Source: Chenopodium formosanum (taxonomy: Eukaryota > Streptophyta > Magnoliopsida > Caryophyllales > Amaranthaceae). From it: a stretch of 64,000 bases of DNA. Below, piece after piece: positions 34,340 to 47,960 of this stretch. Under the pieces are notes generated by a model. The model was given only the letters and a program-made list of their open reading frames with translations, made no database searches and had not been told where the DNA came from. Both the position numbers and the translations under genes were made by a program. Within the stretch, counting starts at the first letter, position 1. Every line of letters starts with the position of its first letter. Where the stretch lies: contig CM044874.1 of assembly GCA_024500155.1 (NCBI GenBank), positions 83,578,295 through 83,642,294 on the forward strand, read 5' to 3'.

Positions 34340-35958
34340 TGTAATACCCCGTATTTTTATGTATTTTTATAAAGTATTTAAGTACTAATAAAATGTATTG
34401 TTAAGGGCTCAAGTATTTTAATTAAATATTTTAAAGGGTAAAATATTTTAAATATAAGGTTTTATAAAAGTGAAATATATTTTGGGTCAAACGTTTATTA
34501 ATTATTGGGCAATGTAAATTATCCCTACATACTCTTATTGGAATAACCCATTCCAAAACCCATAACTTAAGCCTACATTTTTATAAGTCCAAATTTAACC
34601 CTACACTCTCTACTCTATAAATACCCCATGAATCCCTAAAATTTCCCACACAAAAAGGTTAGTCTTATTTTCTTTCTCCTTTGTTTTATTAATTTGTGTA
34701 ATTATAACTATTGATTTATGGGCTTTGATTTTATTGTTTGAAATTAATTTAATTAGTATCAAATTGTATTTTTGATGATTAAACTTTATAATTTTCAGAT
34801 TTTGTAAATTTTATAACCTAGGGTTTTTAATTATTGAAAATCATGATTTTAGGGTTTTTATGAATAATTGATTTATTAGGGCTTTTATAATAATGATGTT
34901 TTAAAATTTTGGTGATTATAACTACTTATTAGTTTAACTTAATTCCAGATTATTTTGAACACGTAAATTCATGTTTTAATTATTAGATTTCCGTTCGTTA
35001 ATATTAATCCCGTTTTAATCCCGATCAGGTTCTGAACTCCTCCGATTTTGATTAAAAAAAAAAAGTAGTGTTTTTCGTGTGTAATCAACGTTTTAAGAAA
35101 GACTCACTACCTTTGGTAGTGAGCACCACCCTCTCGTGGAAAATTCAGTCTCTAAATATGATTTTCGGGCAATTTTTTATTTTTAACGAAGTTTTTTTTC
35201 TTTATGCTTTAAATATTATCCTTGAGTTTAAAGGGTAAGAGATAATTTAATGTTTCTATGGATAATTTAAGTATAAAGATGTATTTTGATGAAGTTTTAA
35301 AGGATTTTTGATTAGTTTAAAATGTTGGAATTTTATTTAAAGTAATATAATTGTGATTTTTAATAAAAGGGTGTGATTACCCATTAAAAAGGAGTTTAAT
35401 TAGGGATTTTTAAATAATTTTCAGATTATTATAAGTTATTTAAAGTGAGTTTAAGTTGCTGAAAATTGTGTATACAAGGGTAATTAATTAGGAGACTTGG
35501 TTTGAGAATTGTTGTAGAGTACTCGGTTATTTTAAGAGCTTATTTGAGGTACGTTCGCGTATTTAGCATATTTTGATGATGTAGAATCATGCTAGGCTTG
35601 ATTTCAATCAATTACAAGTAGTATCATGCTAAGGTTTATGTATGGAATTGTGAAGTATTGGTCTTGGTGATTGAATTGTGAAGCATAAATTATTTGTGAC
35701 GGTCTATGGATTTGAAAATTAGATTTTGGCATGATTATATGGACTATACTTTTAATTATGGCATGTTAGAGTGCATGCTTAATTAAACTACATGTTTAAT
35801 TTGGCTTGGAATATTGTAAAGGAATTTTATTATGGTTCATATAATTTTTATTGATGCTTTAAGCATGAGGGAAGAGCTATGTAAGTGTCTATGTACACGA
35901 GGAATAATTTGTATGTTGGTGCCCTTGTGCACTTAAGGTGTTTTTAACACCGAGTAAT
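34340..35958 (+). mobile_element. LTR-like sequence, probably Ty3/gypsy chromovirus (Tekay-like), incomplete
   Basis: It begins TGTAATACCCCGTATTTTTA, the form of 5' LTR end typical of plant Tekay/Del chromoviruses. A TATA box (CTCTATAAATACCCC near 34613-34626) lies about 270 bp in. The sequence stays AT-rich and non-coding up to array 2. There is no matching CA end and no repeat of the 5 bases before the TG (ATTAT), so the right end is probably missing or was cut by the array. No gag-pol coding sequence or second LTR is visible. Confidence 0.55.
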
Positions 35959-38297
35959 TGAATTTTTTGACTTTTTATTGCCCGGAAAAAAAAATTGCCG
36001 AGATGTTTATCATGGTCCCTAATACCCTCCGTGAGTCCAATTAGGTGAGTGGAACCTTCCAATTTGCCTTAAAACAGTCAATTTACCAATTCGCAACTTG
36101 CACTGATTTTGTGAACTCAAATCTACTATAGACATTTATGACATCATTTAATGGTCATATATGGTTCCAAACGACATTATATGACCATATGATGTATCCC
36201 CTAGGGTCTTAAGACTTTTTGCCACCGGGCCCCTTAACCTCAAAAATTCCTCAAAAAGCGTGGATAATAGCCTTCAATTTTGGAATTTTTTGACTTTTTT
36301 TCGCCCGGAAAAAAAATTGTTGAGATGTTTACCATGGTCCCTAATATCCTCCGGGAGTCCAATTAGGTGGGTGAAACCATCCAATTTGCCTTAAAACAGT
36401 CAATTTACCAATTCGCAACTTGCACCGATTTTGTGAACTCAAGCCTACCATGGACATTTATGACATCATTTAATGGTCATCTATGGTTCCAAACGACATT
36501 ATATGACCCTAAGATGTATTCCCTAGAGTCAAAACACTTTTCTCCACCGGGCCCCGTAACCTCAAAAATTCCTTAAAAAGCGTGGATAATAGCCTTCAAT
36601 TTTGGAATTTTTTGACCTTTTTTTGCCCGGAAATAAAAATTGACGAGATGTTTACCATGGTCCCTATTATCCTTCGGGAGTCCAATTAGGTGGTTGGAAC
36701 CATCCAATTTGCCTTAAAACGGTCAATTTACCAATTCGCAACTTGCACCAATTTTGTGAACTCAATCCTACCACGGACATTAATGACATCATTTAATGGT
36801 CATATATGGTTCCAAACGACATTATATGACCCTAATATGTATCCCCTAGGGTCTCAACACTTTTCGCCACCGGCCCCTCTAACCTCAAAAATTCCTTAAA
36901 AAGCGTGGATAATAGCCTTCAATTTTTAAATTTTTTGACCTTTTTTCGCCCGGAAATAAAAAATTGCCGAGATGTTTACTATGGTCCCTAATATCCTCCA
37001 GGAGTCCAATTGAGTGGGTGGAACCATCCAATTTGCCTTAAAACGATCAATTTACCAATTCGCAACTCTCATCGATTTTGTGAACTCAAGCCTACCACGG
37101 ACATTTATGACATCATTTAATGGTCATATATGGTTCCAAACGGCATTATATGACCCTAAGATGTATCCCCTAGGGTCTTAACACTTTTCGCCACCGGGCC
37201 CCTTAACCTCAAAAATTTCTCAAAAAGCGTGGATAATAGCCTTATATTTTGGAATTTTTTGACTTTTTTTCGCCCGGGAAAAAAAATTGCTGAGATGTTT
37301 ACCATGTTCCCTAATACCCTTCGGGTGTCCAATTAGGTGGGTGGAACCATCCAATTTTACTTAAAACGGTCAATTTAACAATTCGCAACTCTCATCGATT
37401 TTGTGAACTCAAACCTACCACGGACATTTAAGAAATCATATAATGGTCATATATGGTTTTTCACGGCATTATATGACCCTAAGATGTATCCCCTAGGGTC
37501 TTAACACTTTTCTCCACCAGGCCCCTTAACCTCAAAAATTCCTCAAAAAGCGTGGATAATAGCCTTCAATTTTGGAATTTTTTTGACTTTTTTTAGCCCG
37601 AAAAAAAAATTTCCGAGATGTTTACCATGGTCCCTAATACCCTCCGGGAGTCCAATTAGGTGAGTGGAACCATCCAATTTGCCTTAAAACAGTCAATTTG
37701 CCTTAAAACAGTCAATTTACCAATTCGCAACTTGCACCGATTTTGTGAACTCAAGACTACCATGGACATTTATGACATCATTTAATGGTCATATATGGTT
37801 CCAAACGACATTATATGACCTAAGATGTATTCCCTAGAGTCTCAACACTTTTCACCACCGGGCCCCATAACCTCAAAAATTCCTCAAAAAGTGTAGATAA
37901 AGCCTTCAATTTTGGAAATTTTTTACCTTTTTTTTCCCGGAAATAAAAATTGCCGAGATGTTTACCATGGTCCCTAATACCATCCGGGAGTCCAATTAGG
38001 TGGGTGTAACCATTCAATTTGCCTTAAAACGATCAATTTACCGATTCGCAACTCTCACCGATTTTGTGAACTCAAGCCTACCACGGACATTTAAGACATT
38101 ATATAATGGTCGTATATGGTTCTTAACAACATTATATGACCCTAAGATGTATCCCCTAGGGTCTGAACACTTTTCGCCACTGGGCCCCTTAACCCCAAAA
38201 ATTTCTCAAAAAGCGTGGATAATAGCCTTTAATTTTGGAATTTTTTGACTTTTTTTCGCCCGGAAATAAAAATTGTCGAGATGTTTACTATGGTCCC
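35959..38297 (-). repeat. Tandem array 2 of the ~325-bp repeat, opposite orientation
   Basis: The same unit as array 1, in reverse complement. Anchors (TCCAATTAGGTGGGTGGAACC) recur near 36039, 36359, 36682, 37007, 37329, 37650 and 37992, so the period is about 320-325 bp. The last interval is longer because of a 19-bp local duplication of TTGCCTTAAAACAGTCAAT near 37679-37716. Copies here resemble each other more than array 1 copies, which suggests a more recent or separately homogenised array. The right end stops within a unit at GGTCCCTAG. Confidence 0.92.
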
Positions 38298-38945
38298 TAG
38301 CACTGTCAAAACGGTTTGACAGTTTGGGTTCGGTTCGGTTTGAAATCTGTTCGGTCTGAAATCGATTTAAGTGTCTCACGGGTCGGTTTCGGTTCGGTTT
38401 AAATAGTTATCGGTTCGATTCGGTTTCGGTTTATTCGATTCTTGAGCGGTTTAAATTCGGTTCGGGTGGTAAACAGTTTGGGTAGTAAACGGTTCGGTGC
38501 AGACGGGTTGCGGTTTGTTTACGGTGCGGTGTAAACGGGGTTTATCCCGGTTCAAACAGTTTCGGGTTGGAAACGGTTTTGGGTTGAAAACGGTTTCGGG
38601 TTAGAAACAGTTCGGTTCTTTTTTTGTTCAGTTTATAACTGGTTCGGTTCTTTTTTGGTTCAGTTTATAACTGGTTCGATTCTTTTTCGGTTCAGTTTAT
38701 AACTGGTTCGGTTCTTTTTCGGTTGTTTTTGTGTTCAGTTTATAACCGGTTCGGTTCTTTTTCGGTTCAGTTTATAACTGGTTTGATTCTTCTACGGTTT
38801 AACGTTATTCAGATTGGTTCCATTTCAAGTTTACTAAATTATGGTTCGGTTCGGTTCTCGGTTTCAAAAAATCAATTGTTTATCAAGTTGTTTGGATTCG
38901 GGCAGTTAAATGGTTTTGGTTTGAAATTTGATAGTACTTGCTAAC
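38298..38945 (+). repeat. CGGTTCGGTT-rich low-complexity tract
   Basis: It starts with the palindrome CTGTCAAAACGGTTTGACAG and continues as imperfect GGTTCGGTT/GGTTCAGTTTATAAC repeats. A phrase of about 30-35 bp (GGTTCAGTTTATAACTGGTT) is repeated at least five times near 38620-38790. It resembles a transposon subterminal region like the TCGGGT tract at 25.5 kb, but the two are not copies of each other. Confidence 0.75.
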
Positions 38946-41900
38946 CTTTTGCGTTAACAAGTTTTATATAAAGTCGAGAATCATTTCATATTTAGGCATC
39001 ATATTATAAACAAAATTCTCATTGATTTTATAAATACATATTATGTTCTGTTTCAAGTTTAGTCATACTGATCTTACTTGTTTATTGCGAAGTAGATTAT
39101 AAGAGTTAGTGTATTAATGTATTATTGTTTTACAACTAGGTTATTATATGCTTCTTATTTAATCATTTAAATACTACGCGTAGTATCATAGTCATGATTT
39201 GATGAGTTCTTGTGAAATGGAAATTTGCAATTTGGTAATTCGATACTTGATTAGTCAACAAGACTGACAATTATGACTTGTTTATCATTATATATTTTCA
39301 TGAAATTATGAAAATATTACAAAGTAGTTTGATTTATATAATGAAAGAAAACAGTAATGACTAATTAATAAGGTAATATTGATTAGTTCAATCGATCATA
39401 TATTCATATGTACACATTAAGACATAGCATCTAACCATCTCATAGTTAAATATTCATATGTATTAGTACAAATTTATTTATACATCTTATTAATATACTC
39501 GTAACGTTTTTATAATTTTTACGTGTATGAAAATAAAGATATACTAGTAGATGTTTTAATACGTGTCTTGAGAACTGATCCCGATCAAATGGGGCAAAAA
39601 AATACTTAGGAATTGAGGGAATAATATTTTTATAGATGAATATAAAACACACAAACACACACGGATCACCACTCTCAACCATTGATTAAAAAAATCAATA
39701 GTTAGATTCTTTTTCCCACAACACACACGGATCACCAATCTCAACCATAGATTAAAAATCAATGGTTAGAGTTACATGAAATACCTTTTAAAAAATCAAT
39801 GGTTAATTTATTTATTTAAATAAAGGCGGTCTCATAACACGCAGTATAAAGATGATGATTTAAGGTGTTTTTAGCTATCACTCAAACTTGTGTTTTACTT
39901 ATATCATCAATTTCTTTCTCGAATCCTATGTCGAAACTAAGCTAAGATATTAACAATCAAAATAGTGAGGCATGAAGCATCAACGACATCACTTCTCACA
40001 CATCCACTTCCTAGTTTGCCTATACTTTGATCAAGCAAAGGTCCGTTTCTATCCATTTCCTTGTCAATATTTTTTTTTAATAATAATCATATAAATATAT
40101 ATAATGATGTTAAAAGTTATAGTGGAAAGCAGAAGAATCTAAGATGCTCTAGAAATATATTTTTGGCCACAAAGCTCTATTTTCTTCATGGCAAAATAGT
40201 TAAGTGAATCACGCAACTTATTTACGGATTGATTTCTACATAACATGTCTTTATCAAAAAGAATCTAATATCTTTCTGCGTACTACTATTGTAAGTTCCT
40301 ATTTTGTGAGCTCTACAAAAAGTATTTATTTTTTCTTATTTTGGTAGAATACACAAAAATTCTCTATACTATTACTGTATTATTCATTATTTCCATTAGC
40401 TCGTAGTGATCGATATTATGAGAACCATCAGTTCTAAGAACTTCAGATTTACTAGATTTAGCACAAACATATCATGATAACTTTATATCGTCCATTGATA
40501 TTGAGTTTTGTGCGGTTTATTTATTCATATATTCCTAACGTCTTGAAATAACAAGATCTTATGCTATATATAGTCTTAGATGACGTACAAAATAAATATA
40601 AAATTATTTATAATTATAAGAAATCATGATATTGGATCATTTATATTACTCTTAATAGAAATTTGTGAGAAAGAAAATGTTAAAAATATAAACACACACA
40701 TATATATATTAGCCAGTGTTTTTGTCATGTTCTCAATGATAAATAGTGGATTTAAATTATTACACAAATACAAATGGCGGATATAGAATATTTAAGGTTG
40801 TGGGGCACTAAATAAATAAAATGCTTATATAAAGACTTGAACCCAAGACTTGTAACACAAATTCAATGAATTACCACTAGGACAAAGATAATTTGAAGGT
40901 ATTTATTACATTAAAATTGTATTTAACCTACTTTAATTTAAAGTATAAATTTATACCTTTAATTTAATAAATTAAAAAAAATGGCGGGTTGGTGCCACCC
41001 AGGCTCCTTAATAGCTCCGCCACTGAATACAATTTGGAGTAATTGCAAATTGAGATACACACGTGAAGATAAAGTGTAGAGAAAATAAGATTCGTATCAT
41101 ACAAGTCCGTGGTATATGTAAAAAAAAGATGACGTAGAGATTATGTATGAGATCTGACTAGGGAGTAGGGACCGAATAAATTTTGAAAACATGATCTGCC
41201 GACGTTTAACTTTATAAGAAAAAACAATATTTGTAAAACAATGTGTTGGACGTAGACATAGATTTCAAAATCAAAAGATTCAAACCTCGAAACTTTAATT
41301 TAATTCGATGAAAACCTCAAAAACATTACATTGTTTTATTGATCAATTGGACTTACTATACAAGAAATCAATTAAATGAAGCATGAGGAAATGATTTCAT
41401 GGAGTATATTAAATTAATTAAATTATAAGAATAAAAAGATGAACCTTCTATCCAAAAATTTAGAATATTTAACAGTAAGAAGATCATAAATTTTGATTGG
41501 ATTAAAAGGAAAGAAAAAAAATACTACAATATCATAGTCACAAGTCACAACCTTAAGTGGAACAAGACCAGGCACCAAATCGAAGACGGCGGATCTTGAT
41601 GCTCCTTAAATAGCATCTAACTGGTCCACACATGCATCAATTTAATTACCAACCTCCATTATTTGCTTTTATTTCATTTCATTTCATGGAAGAAATTTAA
41701 ATTATAAAGCTCTTTTAATTTAATTCTCACTTTATTTATTTATTTTTCAAAAAAAAAAATCTTTAGGGTTGGAGGGTAGGGGACACATAAAACCTTCCCA
41801 AGATTGAGCCCCCAATGAGTCAAAGATATTGTTGAATCATCGTCAAAAAAAGAGAACTTATTAATGCAACGAAAAGAAGAAAATTTTAATTTCTAAGAAA

Positions 41901-42298
41901 AATCATTATCTCATTTTTTTTCATATTTGTCCAAGCCTCGAACTGAAATCTTAGAATCGGAGAATTAATACATACATACTACTATTAAATTTAATCGTAG
42001 TAATATGTATGTAAAACTAAATTCTTCTCCTTTACAAAGGATTTCGCAAAATTTATTGAACTACAACATGATAAGATACCTCGATGAGATGGCCTAATAA
42101 ATTAAAAATTCTAAAAATGGCAATAAATTAAAGTGATCACGTAGTTGATAGGTTGGAATGAAATTACAACTAATTTGAAAAGAGGGCTTAAATTGCAATG
42201 GATAGTAATAAGCTAATTAAGGATTATGTAAATGGTGGAATTAAGTGATTAGTGATGTTGGAAAATGGTGATTATTGAAAGGTGGTGAGGTGGGTTGT
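38946..42298. other. AT-rich intergenic region with small repeats
   Basis: No gene is supported. There is a direct repeat of about 68 bp (ACACACGGATCACCAATCTC-type, near 39657-39770). At about 40775-41030 GGCGGATATAG and TAGCTCCGCCACTG-like ends suggest a degenerate transposon remnant. The last 200-300 bases are probably the 3' UTR of the FAF-like gene. Confidence 0.55.
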
Positions 42299-43667
42299 TT
42301 AGGAGGTAGCAATGCAAGGAGGCTTCCAGAACAAGAGTGACCTCTTGGGTTCTTTACAGCCTCTAAGCATCAAGGGAACAAGATACTCCGCCTTTTCGGC
42401 CGCGGTTGCTCCTCCTCCTTCTCCTCCTCTACCTGTAGCAGCAGCTTTCAGTAGTACCACCTCTTGTTGTGCTAATGCTTCTCCCTTTCTATTATGGGCG
42501 GCATAAAGCAACTTGTTGTTATTCCTTTTGGTATCATCCTTTTCCACTTGCGGGGCACAATTTTTGTTATTATTCTTGTGCCCTACAAGTGGATTGAGCA
42601 TAGCCACTGCTGCTGCCGCGGGGCTATTGCTCCGTCGCCAGTAGTACTCGTAGGCATTTAGGGCGACAGCAGCAGCAGTGGCTGTGCTCGCACTCACCCT
42701 TGGTTGAGGTGGCAGTGATCGCGTCACTGCCAACTCATCCACCTCTTCATCCTCTATCTCTTCCTCATTGTCGTCAAGAGTTTTGATGACTGTTTTGTTG
42801 TATTTGCGAGGCCATGTGGAGTTGTTCCGTGTATTTGTTAACTCCATGAGCTTACTCATTGTAAATGCCGTGCATGACCTTTGTACATTCATCACCCCTC
42901 TCGGTATAGCCAACACCTCTTCACCTCCTACTTCTTCTTCCTCGTCTACCTCTTCATCATGATCATAATTCTCTACGATAGCAGCCTCGAGTATCTCTTC
43001 ACTTTGTTCCAGTTCATGCTCATCAGTAGTAGTAGTACTGGTACTGAGAGTTAGAAGCAAGCGCCCGTCTTGTCGTTGCGCACGGAAGCAGTTCTGAGAA
43101 GGAACTGCGACAGCTTCAACGACAAGGCGGCCATCTTGGCGGTGGGACCGTATGTGGAGGTTGGACCCATCGTCTCGGTGAGCCAATGAAGGAAGAGGAG
43201 GAGGGAATGACGGCCTTACAAGAGGGACCATCATTGACCTCTTTACAGTGGGACCCCTCAAGCTGTTGTTGTTGCACTTATAATTATAATTACCCACTTC
43301 TACAATAACATTTCCTTTCTCCTCTACCTCTTCTTGCTCTTTCTCCTTCTCCTTCTCTTGCTCTTCCTCCACATGCTCGTGCTCGTCCTCGGGGTCCGAA
43401 GGCGGGTAGGAGAACCCATCAGACCCGGTCTCTGACCCGAGACTCTCAGTACAAATCTCAAGGCTCTTCTCACTAAGCGAGCTTGAACGCTTTGCCAAAG
43501 GGTGAACATATGGCGCAGGAAGCTGACCCGGCTCAGACCCGGACTTAGACCCAGACCCATCAGTCTTTCCAGGAGAAAGAATAGAACCCCAACTCTTCTT
43601 GTCAGCTTGAATAGAACTCCAGATTTCCTCAAATGCCTGACCACCCACGTTGTTGTTGTTGCTGTCG

Positions 43668-43698
<31 letters not shown>

Positions 43699-44008
43699 CA
43701 TGATCATAATTATTATCATCATCAATGTTGTTGTGATGATGCTCGCCTAAGGCGAGCGAGGAATGAACCCTCTTGAAAGAAGAAGGAGAAGAATGAGGAG
43801 TGATCCATTTTTGTGGCGACGACATGTCAGCAGCAGAGAGAGTTCTCCGAATAGAATTGTTGTTGAAAGAAGAAGAAGAGTTGTTAAAATCAGAGCTAAG
43901 TAAAGAAACAATGCCCTGTTTTGATCGTATGAAAGAATCATCTTCATTCATGATCATTTTATAAGGGGTTTGAAGGCAGCTGGCGTTGTCAAACCACCCT
44001 GCTGACAT
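42299..44008 (-). CDS. FAFL: FANTASTIC FOUR-like (FAF-like) protein
   Basis: One uninterrupted coding exon of 569 codons starting MSAGWFDNASCLQTPYK. The FAF signature lies at about residues 264-321: RPSFPPPLPSLAHRDDG, then two DGRL motifs (SHRQDGRLVVEAV and RAQRQDGRLLLTL) separated by VPSQN. This pattern and the N-terminal QGIVSLLSSD phrase match the plant FAF-like branch (Arabidopsis At5g22090 type), not the shorter FAF1-4. That Arabidopsis protein is reported as a regulator of ABA signalling through PP2Cs; the role here is inference. Low-complexity parts are an Asn-rich tract (98-120), acidic Glu-rich blocks (206-231, 350-365, 413-425) and Ala-rich patches. No membrane segment is visible. 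The protein is longer than the Arabidopsis one (about 460 aa), largely because of the low-complexity insertions. Confidence 0.92.
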
Positions 44009-44113
44009 CTCTCTCTTCTTTCTGCAACTACTTAAGATGCAGAGAAATATAGAGAGATGTTCGATTTTCTTTTACTTTTTTTTTGTTTGAATTTGGACAA
44101 TTTTTCTGAATTC

Positions 44114-44324
44114 CTGCAACACAAAAACAGATTCTTTTATTAGAGATAGGAAGATAAATAAAAATTAAAAATTTGGGAAAACAAACATTAAAGAGAGCCA
44201 ACTGTAAGAAGAAGTAAGTAACAAAAAAGTATCAAGTTACAAAGCATTCTGAAAAACATGCAAGTGGGATAGAGATATAATTGGGACATGGGTGTCAATC
44301 ATAGGGCAGTCAAATTTTTCTTAC
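44114..44324 (-). other. Probable 5'-UTR intron of the FAF-like gene
   Basis: On the minus strand a donor AAAGGTAAGAAAA (GT at 44324-44323) and an acceptor TTTTTGTGTTGCAG (AG at 44115-44114) bound a 211-bp AT-rich segment. It lies 105 bp upstream of the start codon. The sites are strong, but only the sequence supports them. Confidence 0.55.
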
Positions 44325-44498
44325 CTTTTATTTTACTTCGATCATAAACAACCAACAACAACAATAAACCTCTGTTTTTATTTTCTCTCTTCTTCTAATA
44401 ATACAGAGTACTCTGTTTTTTTTGTTGTTGTTGAGTTTTGTGGGGTTTTAATTTTTTGAAACTTGGTTAATGTGTGTGAGAACTATGAGGGGGAGGAG

Positions 44499-44508
44499 GT
44501 ATTTGTAG
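44499..44508 (-). promoter_or_regulatory. Possible TATA-like element of the FAF-like gene
   Basis: On the minus strand, TACAAATACC precedes a CT-rich stretch. A start about 30 bp downstream would give a first UTR exon of about 145 nt before the predicted intron. Confidence 0.3.
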
Positions 44509-46137
44509 TGCCAGTAAAGTATGAAATTGGGTCCCACATAACGCAACAATTTTAAAAGTTGAACCTTTTTTTTTTCTTTTCTCATTTAACTAAGAAGTTG
44601 CTCCTTAATTGAATTTTTATAATCACTAATTCCTTTATTCTATTAGTAGAAGTAGTATTATGGTAAATTTTAACAAACCATTTCTACTAATGTAGATTCC
44701 CTTTTCCCCTTTATTTGGTTTTTTTAGGCGATTAAGTGTGAATTTTGAGAGGATAAACAATTTAAGAATATACTAGGTTCCCTTGTTTAATTTTTAATCA
44801 CCCCTACCACTCTAATCAATTGATGTTAGGAACATTTAGGTCGGTCGCCCTATATTATTCTTCTTTCATTTAGATAATTATTCTATGTTGTTAGAGTTTC
44901 AGCTTGAAGTTAAAGAATAGGAAAAGTCATTTAAAGTTAGAATTGATAAGTGTGGTAACTAGTTGTATTGACAATTATGAAAAATTTACAATTGATCTCA
45001 AATAGGAAGTTACATTTTAGAAAACTTTTGCCTTCTGAAGGGATTATATATATGATTTATACTTTGCATTTCTCTATTTTGACTCTAATATTATATTCGT
45101 AAGATTAGTCACGGATATTTAGATAACACATACTTTATATATCAATATCACTCTTTTAAAATTATATACGTTGTAGAAAATTGTTACACTAGACTTTAGC
45201 TAGCTGTCCTAAAAAGGAATTATTTGTAAATATATGTACAGTAAAAATATTGGCAAATAAAAACAGAAACTATGCTTTGTAAATAACAATAAGGAAGGAG
45301 TCTAAGAGGGAAAGAGGGTACTTATAATGTGGCCAATCCAAGATTAGATTGGAAAATAATTAATTAATAAAATAATTAGCCCCTAATACGAGAGGTGAGA
45401 ATGCGAGAAGTCCAGCTATGAAATTGTCAGATAGCATATTAATACAAACACAACCGTACGGGAAGAAAATAGGAAACTATATCCTTATTCTGAGTAGCTT
45501 CCATAAGTGTGCATGCATTGTCATAACTCGTAACTCCCCCTCTCTTCTCCCCCGTGTCTTTCTCAACATACTCAGTTTTTTCTTTTTTTGGAATTTAATA
45601 ACTCGTGGCTAGCTATTTATGTTATATCATTTCATATACTCTACAAAGTATTATAATAAATAAGGATCGGAGTGCTATAATCAGTGACGGAGCTAGAAAT
45701 TTTTTATTAGGGGACCAAACTCTATATTATGCGTATGTATTTGTATCTCATGAACATATAATAGTTTTGAAAGGTCGAGAAAGAGTGAGATCAAGTATTG
45801 AAAACTAAAAAATAAAAGTAAAAAGGAGTTAAAAATTAAACTACATAGTGGAAAAAAATTGGAAAAGAGAAATAATTAATTTCCTAAAGTACTGTTATAT
45901 CCTACAATCTTACGAAGTGCTTAGAATTTTTTTTAGTAATAAATACTCTTTTTATACTCTACACAAAAGCATTGAGAAAACAAAAGTGTGTGGTGTAGGC
46001 ATTGAACATAGGATCTATATATATAACATGATTTTAATATTGTAATAAAACCAACTCATCTATAGTTCAACTATGGACTGACGACATCCCTAATTAATAA
46101 CAACGTACTCCATATTATATGTGATGTTTTAACTATA

Positions 46138-46193
46138 CTCCGTATGTTTTTATATGCGACAAGAATTATGATTAAAGTGAAACATATACGGAG
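46138..46193. mobile_element. Short Stowaway-like foldback (56 bp)
   Basis: It begins CTCCGTATGTTTTTATATG and ends ACATATACGGAG, with TA on both sides. It is very short, so it may be an internally deleted Stowaway copy. Confidence 0.6.
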
Positions 46194-47960
46194 TAAATAA
46201 ATTAAAGTCAAAGTATTACACTTAATCTAAAGCGCGGGACAGGTTTGAATCCTTGACCTCTTTGAAGAAATATTATTGTTTAACCATCTAGACAAATAGT
46301 CGATTATGATATAATGTTGCACACTAAATAATATTATACTATAAAAGTATTGAATAACACTATTAAAAATTAGCAGTTGTACAACTACAAAAGTAGTATC
46401 CCAGGACAACGCCCGAGCTACTCAATAGTTACATAGTTTAAAAGAAGTAGTAACCAACTATCCATAATTTGTTTGAAGTGGATTGGAAAATTGAATAAAA
46501 GGGTGTAATGACTGCGTACTTGGCATGAAAGCCAAGCTACATAGTTTGAGTATTTGTCATTTATCCGTCGTCCACGCTATTATCATTATAATTGCCTAGT
46601 GTTCTACTCCTGCTGCCCAATTAATAACCTTTTTTTACTTTACTCGATTTGTCATTTTATTTGTAATTTTGTATGTACTTAATTATATATTCACTTTGCC
46701 ATAAAATATAAAAGTATAACATTACATAGTAGATTTTAAGTAAGGTTACTATAATGCATATGATATTATTACTTTACTAGGCCATAATCAATATATACTT
46801 GCACCCTCAGTTTCTCAATCTACAAGACTACAACTCATTGCTTAAGCTTGGTGTCACACTGTCTCAAATTTTCATTTTTTAGTTAACATTCATACACCCA
46901 TTACAATGTTGTACTACAAGAGAATAGTGATTTTTAGCTTCTTTACGCAACATTTATCAATTGGTTGAATTCAGTCCAAAAAAAAAAAAAAAAAAAACAC
47001 TCATGATTGATTAGGACTACCGTCGCTAATATGGGTATACTCCTACGGAGTACTATTTAGTGTATTTACAGTAATAAATGATTTTGATCAATTTCACTTT
47101 ACAATATATAGTGAAATTTAGATAATTTTTTTTTTTTTTTTTTTAAAGATAAATTTAGATAAGTTTTAGAATGCAATGTACTTAATTATTTAATTAAATC
47201 ACACGCATTTTGTCTAGCTTCTAGAACTCTAATTGAGTAGATTTAGGTAAATAACAAAATTAGTACTATGATTTAGGTAATCTTTATAATGATAGTCGTA
47301 TGGTCCATTTAATAGAGGCAAATGGCTTATTAAATTGTTTAGGCTTCTTTCTTATTGAGAAATAGTAAGTGCATGTTTATTGTATTTTGGATAACGGATC
47401 GATTAGGTGCAGCCTTTTCGATCACTATCATTAAAGAAAAAGGTTAGCTGTTCCATGGAAATGAGAAACATGTGGTTCGTCAATTAGGGATTTTTACTAC
47501 TCCATAATCTACGATATATAGATAGATCGATCTTATGTGTGCAAAAGTTTTATGCAGAATTTTATTAGTCTTGTCTCGACATATACTTTGATTATTTCAA
47601 AATAATCTGCAGTAATTTATTTTTAAAATAACTGTAAAAACTTAAAAAATATAAATGGTCAGATGTTGTGTATATTTAGAAACATAAATCTAGGTTATGA
47701 TGTGTACATAAGCTAAAAGAAAAATGAAGAGCTAGAGTTCAACGAACTTTATCCTACCTTACGTACGTGATGTATGTGACTTTATCCTACCTTAAGTACG
47801 TATATGTTTTGTCAAAAAAAAAAAAAAAAAGTACGTAAATGTTACATGTATGTAAGCTAAAAGAAAAATAAAGTGAGTTCAACTTTGTCCTACCTTACAT
47901 ACATGTATGTGATACTTCATTCTTCTCATGCATGGTAGTTTATCAATCCTGACTATATTA

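Noticed and set aside
26705..38297. CRISPR array
   Set aside because: The repeats are ~325 bp, degenerate, and eukaryotic in setting, with no short identical repeat-spacer structure.
43324..43750. ORFs rich in Thr, Val or Arg opposite or in other frames of the FAF-like gene
   Set aside because: They come from the AAC and GAG repeats of the FAF-like coding frame, which alone carries a conserved domain.
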